DNA of 25,505 bases from an uncultured Eubacteriales bacterium (GTDB lineage: Bacteria > Bacillota > Clostridia > Oscillospirales > CAG-272), in assembly GCA_900548735.1 (NCBI GenBank), contig URMC01000018.1:1-25505 (forward strand), written 5' to 3'. Of the stretch, positions 1-8,958 are shown one piece after another. The notes beneath the pieces are model-generated. The model had not been told where the DNA came from, searched no databases, and saw only the letters and a program-made list of their open reading frames with translations. Numbering within the stretch: position 1 is the first letter of the stretch; every line of letters begins with the position of its first letter. The position numbers and the translations under genes were made by a program.

Positions 1-21
1 CGCCTCGTAAGTCTTTTTCAT
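1..21 (-). CDS. start of a truncated gene (first 7 codons)
   Basis: Only the first seven codons (MKKTYEA) lie in the window; the rest runs off the left edge. The start is supported by a very strong ribosome binding site, TAAGGAGG on the minus strand at about 32-39, nine to ten bases upstream. The site overlaps the stop codon of the metallophosphoesterase gene, so the two are probably co-transcribed and perhaps translationally coupled. Short Clostridia peptides beginning MKK.YE are common next to large surface proteins, but seven residues cannot assign a family. Confidence 0.6.
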
Positions 22-36
22 ACTGTGCGAACCTCC

Positions 37-3000
37 TTACAGATGGAAATAGGTGACAGCCGCCTGATAGTAAAGGGCAAAGCCGCGGGCAAGAGTTACA
101 AGAGAACTATCATATTTTTCGGGAGCCGAAAGCACCGCGAAAATGTAGCTCATCGGGCTGTACGAAAGGGTAAATCCGCCCACGGTCAGTGATTGGTACG
201 TGCCGAAATCGGCAACGGTTTTGGCAGGCAGGTCTACGTACCACAGCCCGTTCTTTTCCACGGGCGCCAGGGTCTTGCCGCCTGCGGTAAAGGTGTAACT
301 GTCCATCGTTTTGCCCTCTGCCGGTTTGAAGTAGTGGCGCACCACCACGGCGCTGTCCAGCACCAGTGTGGAGCCGGCATAGGTGAGCCCCTCCGGCAGA
401 GTGCCTTTTTTCACGGAGCGGAAAGCCGCATTCGGTGTCAGGGCGGCGGCAGCGGTTTTCAGCGCCGTCAGCGTTTCCTCCGCCAGCGTGATGTCGGCGC
501 CGTCATATCTGAAGTAATTTTTGGCAAGGGAGCCGTAGTAGAGCATCGCCTCCACCAGCGGCGCCGCGTCTACATATTTTTCGCGGTTGGAGAGAATGTA
601 ATCCGCATATTTCTGCACCGAGTAGGTGTAGGTCTTTCCTGTCCCCGTGCCGCTTCTCGTCAGTTGGAAGGTCACGGTGTCCGCCATCTGCGCCGGTGCT
701 ACATCTACCGAGAACATCAGTGTGGTCTTGCCCTGCAACATTCTGCGGGTGGCGTTTGCCAACGGAATTTCCGCAATCTCGCCGCCGGGCATGGTAAAGC
801 GCATCACCGCCGTGCTGTCGGCAAGCACCTCTTCGGAGAACGTGAAGTAAGCGTTGATGCCGATGCGGTCGCCCAGCGTCAGGGACATCCCCTCCGCCTT
901 TGCGCCCGCGGTTTCGGTATCGTTGTTTTCCTCATAATCGGTGTAGGAGATGGAGTAGTAAGCGGAGGGGATCCACTCGTGGGTTTCGTTGTCCCAGCCG
1001 CGCACAATCACCTGGTCGGCATAAACGTAAATATAGTAGCTCTGACTGCCTTTCTTGTGAACGCCGATGGCTTTGTCATAACTGCTCCAAAGGTAGCCGA
1101 CAGCCGCGGTGTTGAGGATGGTGGGGAGTGTGCCGTCACGGTAGTAGAGGTTGTTCTCATCGTTCATATCCCAGTGAGTATGACCGTTGAAGAACATAAT
1201 CTCCGGGTAATCCTTGAAAATCTCTTTCAGGGCGGCGGTGGTGTTTGCTTCCACGCCCTCCCAGCCCTGTGCGTCAAGACTGCCGGAAACCGTGTTTCTC
1301 ATCGGCTGATGCAGGAAGACAAAGGTGGGCTTGGAGGCGTTTTTATTGGCGGCAAGCACTTCGCGCAGCCAGTTCAGCTGTTCTTCATGAATCATAGCTT
1401 TGGTAGCTTTCATGCCATCCGGATATTCATCACTGGAGAGCAGGATGAAGTGATAACCGTCGATGAAGAAATCGCGGTACGCGTGCTCATACCGGCTGTT
1501 CTCGTCATACGTTGTCTTATTATCCACTGCATAGGAGCCCTGCAGATAGAGCCTGAGCTGAGTTGCAAAGTCCCCATAGGTGGCAGTGCTGATGCCGTTG
1601 AAGAACTCATGGTTGCCGATGGCGTAATGAATATCCGGGATGGAGTATCCTTCCGCCAGCAATTCCTGCATGATATCCAGGAAGAGCTGATACTGCTTCA
1701 AGGCACCGTAATCGGTCAGGTCCCCGTTGATGATGATTCCTTTGCTGTCCGGAGAATTTTCCGTGATGTCTTTCAGGAAATCTTTCGTGTGTTGCTGACG
1801 CAGAAGGTCGGTTGCTGACCCGGAGGCAATCAGGTGCAGGTCACTGCCGACCTGGAATTCCAGAACGGCTTTGCCAAGGTCGGGAGCGGCGGCGCCGTCA
1901 GGCAGGGCAACCTCTACCGGCTCCGAGAGCCCGCCGACGTTGGAGGCATAAACCAGCAGCTTGGTAGCCCCGGTGGGAATCAGCGTATGCGGCGTCATGG
2001 CGATGGTGGTCACCTCGCCGGTCACCTTGTGCTGTGCCAGCGCGGTATATCCTTCCAGCCTGCCGTTCGCATGCCCCCAGTACATCACAATATCGGTTGC
2101 CGCATTTTCGGCGGAAAGCCCGGAGAGCTTTACGGTTACGGTGCCGTCCGCAAAGCCGTCAGTATTGTTATTCAGCGTGTATGCGGCACCGACAGGAGCC
2201 ACAGGCGCGTCAACCGTTTCGGCGGTTACGGTAAAGTTGATCTTGAAGGTGGCTTTATCAAAGGCGCCGTTGTTCGGCACCAGAATAGCGGTATAGTTTC
2301 CGGCAGGGAGATAGATGTATTTGTCTTCCTTATCGGTTTTGTTGAATCCGGGGCAGGTGCGGAGGTTATAGGGCCATTCGGTGATGTTTGCAAGATATTC
2401 CCAACGGATGGTCGTGGTGGGGTTCTGATCGGTACTGCGCTGTACGCCGATCCAGTCGGTTTTGGGATTTGCGGAACCGATAGCGCTTGCCAGAATCGGC
2501 TCACCGTATTTGAATACGGTTTTGTTAAGGGTGAGATTGGATTCCACAATGGTAATCGGAATTCTGTATTTGGCACTGCCTACGCCGCCGTTTTTTTCCA
2601 CGAAAACCACATAATAGTTTCCTGCCGGCAGATCCTTCATGGCTTCCGAACCGGGCTGAACATATGCTTCTCTCAGGTCAACGGCAACGCCGTTGCCAAG
2701 CCCCTTGCTGTCCCCCTTGCCGTCTGCGGTATTGATATACCGATAGCGGATGGAAGAGCCGGTGGTGGCACCGCTGTTGCTACGCGCGATAATGCCGACC
2801 CAGTCATTGGTATTGGTTGCAGTGGGAGTGACCATGATCGGTTCCCCTACCTTGAAAACAGTCTTTTCCAGTTTCATTGCACCCTCAATTTCCGGCTTAA
2901 TCGTAATCCGGATGTACTCGGTGGCATTTTTGGCGACACCGTTATTGGTAACAAAAATAATGTAATAATTTCCGGCAGGAAGATTGCCTGTTTTGTAAGT

Positions 3001-3411
3001 CATTGTGTATTTCAGATTATCATCTTTGGTATCCGTGATGGGAGAAGCGAGCCGCAGATCAACTGCAACGCCGTCACCGGCTCCGGCACCCTTTCCGCTG
3101 CCGATTCCGGATTTTATGTATTTCCAAAAAATCGCACCGCCGGTATAAAACGGTTGCCCGTTTTTCTCGGGTACGATGCCAACCCAACATTTGTCCGTAC
3201 TGTCCATATACGGCGTAACCATAATCGGATCGCCCAGTTCAAATACGGTTTTTTCCACATACAGGTGTGTGGTCTTTGCCGAGGTGTTTTCCACGGCGTT
3301 GATTTCGGCGCTTGTCGGCTCCGTGCTTCCGGTTTCCGCCGCGGTTGACAATGGCAGGCAGAAGGGGAGCAGCATGAAACAACAGAGTAAAATTGCAATC
3401 AGGCGTTTCAT
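37..3411 (-). CDS. secreted calcineurin-like metallophosphoesterase with N-terminal repeats
   Basis: An exported 1124-residue protein. Residues 1-25 form a signal peptide. Three related beta-rich repeats follow (about 47-172, 178-289, 292-396), each with an 'EKTVF..G(E/D)PI' opening, a 'WVGI' or 'WIGV' core and an 'LPAGNYY' close. A linker domain spans about 405-505. The catalytic domain spans about 517-805 and shows the metal ligands of the calcineurin-like family: SDLH 523-526, GDLTD 563-567, GNHE 599-602, FLHQP 699-703 and GHTH 743-746. The C-terminal third (about 840-1124) resembles a module, starting 'LGDRIGIN', that recurs in secreted Ruminococcaceae-type proteins. No sortase LPXTG motif or dockerin was noticed. 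The ATG is preceded by AAAGGAG, and a consensus promoter lies upstream at 3460-3488. The phosphoester substrate cannot be told from sequence. The divergent DeoR gene is a plausible regulator, which is inference. Confidence 0.9.
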   Translation of the reverse strand: MKRLIAILLCCFMLLPFCLPLSTAAETGSTEPTSAEINAVENTSAKTTHLYVEKTVFELGDPIMVTPYMDSTDKCWVGIVPEKNGQPFYTGGAIFWKYIKSGIGSGKGAGAGDGVAVDLRLASPITDTKDDNLKYTMTYKTGNLPAGNYYIIFVTNNGVAKNATEYIRITIKPEIEGAMKLEKTVFKVGEPIMVTPTATNTNDWVGIIARSNSGATTGSSIRYRYINTADGKGDSKGLGNGVAVDLREAYVQPGSEAMKDLPAGNYYVVFVEKNGGVGSAKYRIPITIVESNLTLNKTVFKYGEPILASAIGSANPKTDWIGVQRSTDQNPTTTIRWEYLANITEWPYNLRTCPGFNKTDKEDKYIYLPAGNYTAILVPNNGAFDKATFKINFTVTAETVDAPVAPVGAAYTLNNNTDGFADGTVTVKLSGLSAENAATDIVMYWGHANGRLEGYTALAQHKVTGEVTTIAMTPHTLIPTGATKLLVYASNVGGLSEPVEVALPDGAAAPDLGKAVLEFQVGSDLHLIASGSATDLLRQQHTKDFLKDITENSPDSKGIIINGDLTDYGALKQYQLFLDIMQELLAEGYSIPDIHYAIGNHEFFNGISTATYGDFATQLRLYLQGSYAVDNKTTYDENSRYEHAYRDFFIDGYHFILLSSDEYPDGMKATKAMIHEEQLNWLREVLAANKNASKPTFVFLHQPMRNTVSGSLDAQGWEGVEANTTAALKEIFKDYPEIMFFNGHTHWDMNDENNLYYRDGTLPTILNTAAVGYLWSSYDKAIGVHKKGSQSYYIYVYADQVIVRGWDNETHEWIPSAYYSISYTDYEENNDTETAGAKAEGMSLTLGDRIGINAYFTFSEEVLADSTAVMRFTMPGGEIAEIPLANATRRMLQGKTTLMFSVDVAPAQMADTVTFQLTRSGTGTGKTYTYSVQKYADYILSNREKYVDAAPLVEAMLYYGSLAKNYFRYDGADITLAEETLTALKTAAAALTPNAAFRSVKKGTLPEGLTYAGSTLVLDSAVVVRHYFKPAEGKTMDSYTFTAGGKTLAPVEKNGLWYVDLPAKTVADFGTYQSLTVGGFTLSYSPMSYIFAVLSAPEKYDSSLVTLARGFALYYQAAVTYFHL

Positions 3412-3459
3412 AAGGACTCCTTTTTACAAATTGAATTTTATACCTACCGGTACAAGGAT

Positions 3460-3488
3460 ATTATAACGTGAAAAACCACAAATGTCAA
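3460..3488 (-). promoter_or_regulatory. sigma-A promoter for the metallophosphoesterase gene
   Basis: On the minus strand TTGACA (3483-3488) and TATAAT (3460-3465) are separated by exactly 17 bases: a perfect consensus. The transcript leader is about 40 bases. Confidence 0.88.
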
Positions 3489-3515
3489 CACAAATCCAAA
3501 AAAATCAATACGAAG

Positions 3516-3544
3516 TTGAAATACAGGAAAATTTATGCTATAAT
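3516..3544 (+). promoter_or_regulatory. sigma-A promoter for the deoR-family gene
   Basis: TTGAAA (3516-3521), 17 bases, then TATAAT (3539-3544). Its -35 lies about 28 bases from the -35 of the opposing metallophosphoesterase promoter, so a regulator bound between them could act on both genes. Confidence 0.85.
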
Positions 3545-3578
3545 AACATAGAAATGATTACCACCGGGGAGGGGCACT

Positions 3579-4373
3579 ATGTTAGCAGAGGAACGCCGGC
3601 AGAAAATTCTGGAGCTGATTTATCGCGACAGGCAGGTTTCCAATACGGAATTGTGCCGCCTTTTTGACGTGTCTGACGAAACAATCCGGCGGGATTTGGC
3701 GGAGGTGGCGGCGTCACACCCGGTCAAAAAAGTGCACGGCGGGGCAGTGCTGGTGGCGGGGCAACGCTTCCGCGAGCAACCGTATGAACGCCGCCGCACG
3801 CAAAACGCCGACCAGAAACGCCGCATCGGAATTGCCGCGGCAAAACATATTGAAAATAATGATATGATTGCACTGGATACCGGAACGGGAGCGGAAGCGA
3901 TTGCGGAGGCAATTTCCGGCGTTACCAATGTCCGCATTGTCACTGCCGCGTTACCGGTGGCGGAGATTTTGCTGCGCAAGCTTTCCTGCGGGGATTTTAC
4001 GGGCAAGGTCTATTTCATCGGTGGGGAACTGCACCCCAAAAGCGCCAATGTGACCGGCGGCCCCGCGGTGGAGGCGCTTCGTAAATATCGGGTGGATAAA
4101 GTGTTTGTGGGCGCTACCGCAATTTCCGAAAGCGGCATTTCGGTTTGGGAAGAGGAGGACGGCGTGTTTTCCTCCGCGCTGACCGAATGTGCGCCGCAGG
4201 TGATTGCCTATGCGGAAAGCGAAAAACTGGATAAAGAAAGTTTTTACCGCGTGTGTTCTTTAGATGCGCTTTCCCGCCTGATTACGGATGGTGACACCCC
4301 GATGTCCAAGCATCTTCGCGCCGCGCTGAATAACGCCGGGGTAAGGGTGGAATTTGCGGCAAAACACGGATAA
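3579..4373 (+). CDS. DeoR/GlpR-family transcriptional regulator
   Basis: A 264-residue cytoplasmic DNA-binding repressor of usual length for the family. Residues 1-55 are the DeoR winged helix-turn-helix ('RRQKILELI', then 'VSDETIRRDLAEV', then 'KKVHGGAVL'). Residues about 75-235 are the DeoR sensor domain, related to sugar-phosphate isomerases, with the 'ALDTGTGAEAIAEAI' loop and 'YFIGGELHPKSANVTGG' segment that form the effector pocket. The family usually senses a phosphorylated sugar and controls sugar catabolism. No sugar kinase or transport gene is adjacent, so the effector is unknown. The start is set by GGGGAGGGG at 3566-3574. It is transcribed alone from 3516-3544 and ends at a strong terminator. 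Confidence 0.9.
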   Translation: MLAEERRQKILELIYRDRQVSNTELCRLFDVSDETIRRDLAEVAASHPVKKVHGGAVLVAGQRFREQPYERRRTQNADQKRRIGIAAAKHIENNDMIALDTGTGAEAIAEAISGVTNVRIVTAALPVAEILLRKLSCGDFTGKVYFIGGELHPKSANVTGGPAVEALRKYRVDKVFVGATAISESGISVWEEEDGVFSSALTECAPQVIAYAESEKLDKESFYRVCSLDALSRLITDGDTPMSKHLRAALNNAGVRVEFAAKHG

Positions 4374-4394
4374 TATGATCTGCGTTTCCATCAA

Positions 4395-4434
4395 AAAACG
4401 GGAAAGCACACAAAGGATGCTTTCCCGTTTTTTT
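4395..4434. terminator. bidirectional intrinsic terminator between convergent genes
   Basis: A 14-bp perfect stem (4395-4408 with 4418-4431) closes a 9-base loop and runs into seven T on the plus strand. The A-run at its left edge gives a T-run on the minus strand. It therefore serves the deoR-family gene and the lysK operon that ends at 4452. Confidence 0.92.
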
Positions 4435-4451
4435 ATTCTGTTTCAAAAATG

Positions 4452-5375
4452 TCAGAAGTCTTTCGCCGGGAGAAAAATGCCGATCCCTCTTCCGGTTTTT
4501 CTTCCTTCTTTCAGCCAACGGATGTATCCGCGGCGGAAGGATGTGTCAGCGGGTAGAGCGTCCGGATCCCCGGTATAATCCATATCGAACAGACGCCAGA
4601 GCTCGGTGTAGTCACTGAATTCCGAGGAATATATGATATCAAAGTCGCGGATAAAACGGGCGAGATTGGAATCCGGCCTGAGGAGCTCCAGATTCGGGGG
4701 AAACAACAGCCACGAGGCGCAGAAAAACGCCGCCCGTTCCACCCCGAAACGTTCTCTGAAAAACACTGCCGCACGGCGATATTCCCGCATGACCTCATCG
4801 TGATCAAGGTGCTTTCCCGTCCTCGGAATGTGCACATCAATGAGCGGAGTATCGGCGGTAAGGCAAAAACCGTCCTTTTCGTATCGGATATGATGCCGCT
4901 CGGGATTATAGCAGATTCTGCGGAACTGCAAAAGCCCGAAAGAAAAAAGCCGGAGAGCATAAAAATCACGGAACCATGGGGTCACAAAGCTCCCCCAGAT
5001 ACCTTTCACCAGATGGCATTCCGTCAGCTTGTATTTCAGATCGGCGGCGGATTCGACAAAAATCTCGTGCGGGAGCTTTGCCGCTTCATAATTTTTCTCA
5101 AGCTGCGGCAACAGCAACAGGTAAAGCAGAAACTTTGCCGTGTATTCGTGAATGCCGAACGGCGCCGCCAGCGCGGCGAAATCCTCCCGCATTTTTTCCT
5201 GATCGCAGAGAATATCTGCGGCGTATCTGCCGAGAATTTCTCCCGTCGCCGCATTTGCCGCAGGGTCTGCGGCAATCCTGCCATATGCCTGCGCAAGCAC
5301 GTGCCGGCTTTCTTCGGGATAGGAGTAGTCTTCAAAAATCTTCAAAAGAGTTTCAATCGTGCAAAAGTTTTCCAT
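4452..5375 (-). CDS. GNAT-like acyltransferase-family protein
   Basis: A 307-residue soluble protein without signal peptide or membrane segment. It resembles the Firmicutes acyltransferase family that pairs an N-terminal helical NAT_N-type domain (about 1-130) with a GNAT_C-type domain (about 130-280). Recognisable stretches are 'HIPRTGKHLDHDEVMREYRRA', which is typical of the C-terminal half, and 'FCASWLLFPPNLELL'. Substrate and product are unknown, and the assignment rests on remembered family resemblance rather than a catalytic signature. It is the last gene of the minus-strand operon, 41 bases after the DUF4317 gene, with an AGAGGTG ribosome binding site. Confidence 0.62.
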   Translation of the reverse strand: MENFCTIETLLKIFEDYSYPEESRHVLAQAYGRIAADPAANAATGEILGRYAADILCDQEKMREDFAALAAPFGIHEYTAKFLLYLLLLPQLEKNYEAAKLPHEIFVESAADLKYKLTECHLVKGIWGSFVTPWFRDFYALRLFSFGLLQFRRICYNPERHHIRYEKDGFCLTADTPLIDVHIPRTGKHLDHDEVMREYRRAAVFFRERFGVERAAFFCASWLLFPPNLELLRPDSNLARFIRDFDIIYSSEFSDYTELWRLFDMDYTGDPDALPADTSFRRGYIRWLKEGRKTGRGIGIFLPAKDF

Positions 5376-5416
5376 CGAAGCACCTCTGTATTTTGAAAAG
5401 ATGGGTTACGTACGGT

Positions 5417-6547
5417 TTATTTGATTTTCACATCCAACCCATTCAATTCCACGCCGGCGTCGGCGCGGATGAGGATATATTTGGTGCCGTCAATCACGCG
5501 GGTTTCTACCAACCCTTGCCCTTCAGGGGTGACTTTCACTACCACCTCCGGCGTTTTCAGTTCAAACTTCTTGGGGCTGACAATGTTCTTCGGCACAAGG
5601 TCGGTGCCGCTGCCAAAGTTTTCGGTATAAACTTCGTCAAACTTTTCCGCTTTTTCCGCTGGCACGCCGCAACTTTCCAACATTTCCCGCATTTCCCGCT
5701 GGGAGATCACCAGCGGCTCCGGGTCTTTGCTTTCCTTGTGCTCCTCCATGCGTGCCGCAACCCCTGCGTGCACCGCGCGGGCAACCTCAAAACTGCAATC
5801 CTCCCCCAGCGTTTCGGCAAGCACGGTGTGAAACGTGCGCCCCTGTTCGGCAGCGGGCATTCTGATTTTGCCCCCGAACAACGCGCCTGTCAGCTCTTCA
5901 TACGGCTCCTCGGTGCTTTTGGTATAAAACAACGTGTCGTAAATGTTGGTTTTCCGGTCGTCAAAAGAGGGGAACAGAAAACCCACATCCGGCGCGGCAA
6001 GCGCGTTTTCGCCGGGGTCGTTGCAAAAGCACTTTTCCGCGGGGTTATAGGAAAGCCCCGCCTTGGTCGCTTTGACCGGGCAGACCGCACAGGTGAGAAA
6101 CGTGAACGTTTCCTCCCCTGCGTCCTCATATTTTGCCCCGTCCTTGCCGCGATAGGGTACGTCATAATGATTCAGCGCCAGCAGAATACAATAGTTGTCT
6201 CCGCTCTCATACGCCGCGGTGATCTTGGTGAAAAACTCGCCGACCGCGGCTTCATCCGCAAGTTCGCTCTCGCGCAGGCGCATCAGCAGTCCGTGTTCTT
6301 TCGCTTCTGACACCTGCGCGGTGGAGAAGGGAATATCCAGCAGATTCCGGTCAATCGCGCCGGAGAGCGTCTTTTTGAAGAGGGAAAGGTATTTGGTCGC
6401 CTCGTCCTCGCTCATCAGCCCCACGGAACGGCGGAAGCGCGCGATAATCTCCCCGTTGCCGTTGACATAACAGCCGAGCACGGCGTTGATGGTCTGCCGT
6501 TCGGGCGAAAGGGAACGGCGGATTTCGGATACTTCTTTTTCGTTCAT
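5417..6547 (-). CDS. DUF4317-family protein
   Basis: A 376-residue cytoplasmic protein of the DUF4317 family, which is common in Clostridia and has no known function. Family-like stretches are the start 'NEKEVSEIRRSLSPERQTI', the 'GCYVNGNGEII' segment and the central 'LALNHYDVPY'. There is no signal peptide or membrane segment. The last 55 residues form a separate acidic and basic beta-rich tail. It is the middle gene of the lysK operon, starting 44 bases after lysK. Its ribosome binding site is weak (GAGAAAG), so translation may depend on coupling. Family confidence is good; function is unknown. Confidence 0.8.
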   Translation of the reverse strand: MNEKEVSEIRRSLSPERQTINAVLGCYVNGNGEIIARFRRSVGLMSEDEATKYLSLFKKTLSGAIDRNLLDIPFSTAQVSEAKEHGLLMRLRESELADEAAVGEFFTKITAAYESGDNYCILLALNHYDVPYRGKDGAKYEDAGEETFTFLTCAVCPVKATKAGLSYNPAEKCFCNDPGENALAAPDVGFLFPSFDDRKTNIYDTLFYTKSTEEPYEELTGALFGGKIRMPAAEQGRTFHTVLAETLGEDCSFEVARAVHAGVAARMEEHKESKDPEPLVISQREMREMLESCGVPAEKAEKFDEVYTENFGSGTDLVPKNIVSPKKFELKTPEVVVKVTPEGQGLVETRVIDGTKYILIRADAGVELNGLDVKIK

Positions 6548-6565
6548 AACTTTCTCGTAAGCAGG

Positions 6566-6583
6566 GGCTGCCGAAAGGCAGCC
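6566..6583 (-). other. intercistronic hairpin between lysK and the DUF4317 gene
   Basis: A perfect 7-bp inverted repeat, GGCTGCC/GGCAGCC, with a four-base loop, lies in the 44-base gap. On the coding (minus) strand no T-run follows, so it is more likely a processing or stability element than a terminator. Confidence 0.55.
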
Positions 6584-6591
6584 TCGCGTTT

Positions 6592-8613
6592 TTATTTGAT
6601 CTGTGTGCCCTCGGGGATCAGGTCGTCCACAAAAATGACCTTACAGCCGCAGGCGTTGTTGGTGCCGGCAAGCAGCATCCCCTCGCTGGTCACGCCCGTG
6701 ATACGCGTGGGTGCCAGGTTGGCGATGACGATAATCTTTTTGCCGATCAGGTCTTCGGGTCGGTACTCGCTCTTGATGCTGGAAACAATGGTGCGTTCAC
6801 CGATGCCGTCCGCAAGCGTCAGTTTCAGGCAACTGTGCGATTTGCGGATTTCCTGCGCTTTGAGCACTTTGCAGACGCGCAGGTCTACTTTCAGGAACTC
6901 GTCCAACGAAATTTCGGGTTTCACCGGCTCCACGGGGTCGGGGGCGCCGTATACGCGCTCCTCTTTGACCTCTGCCGCCGCTTCCTCATACATCGGCTTT
7001 TCTTCTTCCTCGGTGCGCGGGGTCGAAAAGTCAAGCAGATTGACATAACTTTCCTTGTCGATGGCATAGAGGAAGAGATAAAGCCGCGGACCTTTTTCTT
7101 TGTTCAGCAGCAGCCGGTAGACCGCCTTGAAAAACTCACCCTGTTTTGCTTTCAGCTCTTTGTCGGCAAGGTCGGTGCCGAACTGCCGTTTCGGGATGGC
7201 GTAAAGCTCCGCGTTCAGCTCGTCCAGCGTGAAGTTGTTGTTTGCAATATAGTCGTGCAGGGCGGCAATTTCCGCTTTTTCCGCGTCGGCAAGCGTTTCA
7301 TAAACTTCAAAATTGCGGCGCGGACACAGGCGGTTGACCTGATCCGGTGCGCATTTTTCCAGCCAGAACTGCGCGCGGGAAAGTCTGTCCGCAAATTCCG
7401 CATACTTGTAGGGGGTGCCGATCTTTTCAAACACGGTTTCCAGCATCGGTACGTTGAAGTTGACAATGGAACCGAGTTGTACCAGAAGCCCCATCGGTAC
7501 GGTGGCAACCTCGTGCCCCGGCACCTTGCAGTTTTCCATAATCGCGCGCACATAGTCGGGCGCGGTGCCGTTCCGGCAGTCGTTCAGCATTTTGTCAAAC
7601 TCGAAATACTGGCGCAAAATCCCCTCGTCAAAGCAGAAATCAAAGGCTTTGAGCGGCTCGGTTTTGGAGTAGAGCCACAGGATAATCTCCGGCTCGTAGA
7701 GGCGAAGCAGGGTCTCCGGGGTCATATTCAGCCCGGAGGAGCCTGACATTTTGCCGGTTGTGCCCTTGATGCCGATAAATTCATAGCCTTGGAAGATCGG
7801 TGCGTCATAGCCGAAAATCTCCTTGGCGATGTCCTTGCTGGTGTCATAACTGCCGTTGATGCTGGCGTGATCTTTCCCGCCCGGCTCAAAATCCACGCCT
7901 TCATACATCCAGCGCATCGGCCAGTCAATCTTCCATGCCAGTTTGCAGTTGAAATCTTTGGTAAAATCAAACGTGCCCTCGTGGCCGCAGGCGCAACGAT
8001 AGGTCGCGGTGGTGCAGTCCTCGGAAAGGGAAGTGATCTTGGTGGTGTCGCGGTGACACTCCGGGCAGTAGATGCTGACGGGGTAGTAGTTGTCGCGCTC
8101 TCCCTCGGCGGCATCCTGCGTGCGGTGACGGTCGATGATGTCAAAAATCTCTTTGCGCTTTTTCAGAGAATAAAGCACCTGATCTTTGTATTTGCCGCTC
8201 CGGTACATCTCTGCCTGGTGGCGATAGTCCATCTTAATGCCGAATTTGGCAATCGAGCGCTCAAACTCCGCCTCAAAATACGTGGCATAGGTGGGGTATT
8301 CCGGTGCGTCCTCAAAGGGGTTGGGCACGTCCACATACGGGCAGCCGATATAAGGCTCCATATCCGATCGCACGGCGGCAACGTTTACCGGCACCTTGCG
8401 CATCCGGTCAAACTCGTCCCAAGAGAACAGCAACCGCGCTTTTTTGCCCATGCGCCGGAGCGCCAGCACGACAAAATAACTGGTGGCAACATCACGGAAG
8501 TTGCCGATGTGGATCGACCCGGAGGGGCTGATGCCTGCCGCGCAGACATATTCCGCTTTGTCCGGGTGGCGCGCAATGATGCGCTTTGCAATTTCTTCCG
8601 ACCAATGACTCAT
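6592..8613 (-). CDS. lysK: class I lysyl-tRNA synthetase fused to a C-terminal tRNA-binding domain
   Basis: Charges tRNA-Lys with lysine. This is the class I (archaeal-type) enzyme, unrelated to the usual bacterial class II LysRS. The Rossmann catalytic fold carries HIGN at 35-38 and KMSGS at 288-292. An insertion holds paired cysteines (C183, C186, C207, C209), suggesting a zinc knuckle. 'GGKDHASINGSYD' is typical of class I LysRS. The body ends near residue 530. A linker rich in E, K and P leads to a roughly 108-residue OB-fold of the Trbp111/MetRS-C type (about 566-673, 'LDEFLKVDLRVCKVLKA' to the end). This makes 673 residues against about 500-540 usual for the class. The ATG has an AGGAG site. 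It is the first gene of a three-gene operon with a promoter at 8665-8693. Its leader of about 45 bases is too short for a T-box. Confidence 0.92.
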   Translation of the reverse strand: MSHWSEEIAKRIIARHPDKAEYVCAAGISPSGSIHIGNFRDVATSYFVVLALRRMGKKARLLFSWDEFDRMRKVPVNVAAVRSDMEPYIGCPYVDVPNPFEDAPEYPTYATYFEAEFERSIAKFGIKMDYRHQAEMYRSGKYKDQVLYSLKKRKEIFDIIDRHRTQDAAEGERDNYYPVSIYCPECHRDTTKITSLSEDCTTATYRCACGHEGTFDFTKDFNCKLAWKIDWPMRWMYEGVDFEPGGKDHASINGSYDTSKDIAKEIFGYDAPIFQGYEFIGIKGTTGKMSGSSGLNMTPETLLRLYEPEIILWLYSKTEPLKAFDFCFDEGILRQYFEFDKMLNDCRNGTAPDYVRAIMENCKVPGHEVATVPMGLLVQLGSIVNFNVPMLETVFEKIGTPYKYAEFADRLSRAQFWLEKCAPDQVNRLCPRRNFEVYETLADAEKAEIAALHDYIANNNFTLDELNAELYAIPKRQFGTDLADKELKAKQGEFFKAVYRLLLNKEKGPRLYLFLYAIDKESYVNLLDFSTPRTEEEEKPMYEEAAAEVKEERVYGAPDPVEPVKPEISLDEFLKVDLRVCKVLKAQEIRKSHSCLKLTLADGIGERTIVSSIKSEYRPEDLIGKKIIVIANLAPTRITGVTSEGMLLAGTNNACGCKVIFVDDLIPEGTQIK

Positions 8614-8664
8614 AAAAAACTCCTTTGGAATGCTGTGCCGCGGTGCGGCAGTGAATTGCTATAC

Positions 8665-8693
8665 ATTATATCATATTATCGCGCTTTTTGCAA
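8665..8693 (-). promoter_or_regulatory. sigma-A promoter for the lysK operon
   Basis: On the minus strand TTGCAA (8688-8693), 17 bases, TATAAT (8665-8670). Transcription would start near 8658, leaving a leader of about 45 bases before the lysK ATG. Confidence 0.85.
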
Positions 8694-8958
8694 GGGCGTT
8701 TCGGATTTTGGAAAACAAATTCCCGTTTTTCGTTTCTGGCCTCTCCTGCGGCAGGCAAAACGGAGCTGATCAGCGGCGTGGCTTTTGGGCACACTTTAGG
8801 TATGGCTTTCCGGGAAAAGTAGATATGATTGCACCATGCGTGTGAATTTGTTCATAATAAAAAATGCAAATTGTGCCAAAATAGCCAGTTTAAAATGGCG
8901 AAAAATATGCAATTTTGCAAGAAGTTGACCACAAAAAAGAATTTTTTTAAAAAAGTAC

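Noticed and set aside
193..1818. Long open frame on the plus strand opposite the metallophosphoesterase
   Set aside because: It is antisense to a clear gene with a catalytic site, signal peptide and promoter, and its translation is low-complexity Arg/Gly/His-rich with no domain. Long antisense frames are expected in this GC-rich coding DNA.
8614..8665. T-box riboswitch upstream of lysK
   Set aside because: The predicted leader is only about 45 bases, far too short for a T-box, and no T-box consensus sequence is visible.
8757..8790. Short palindrome GCTGATCAGC as an operator
   Set aside because: A lone 10-base palindrome, far from either promoter's core and without a second copy, is not enough evidence.
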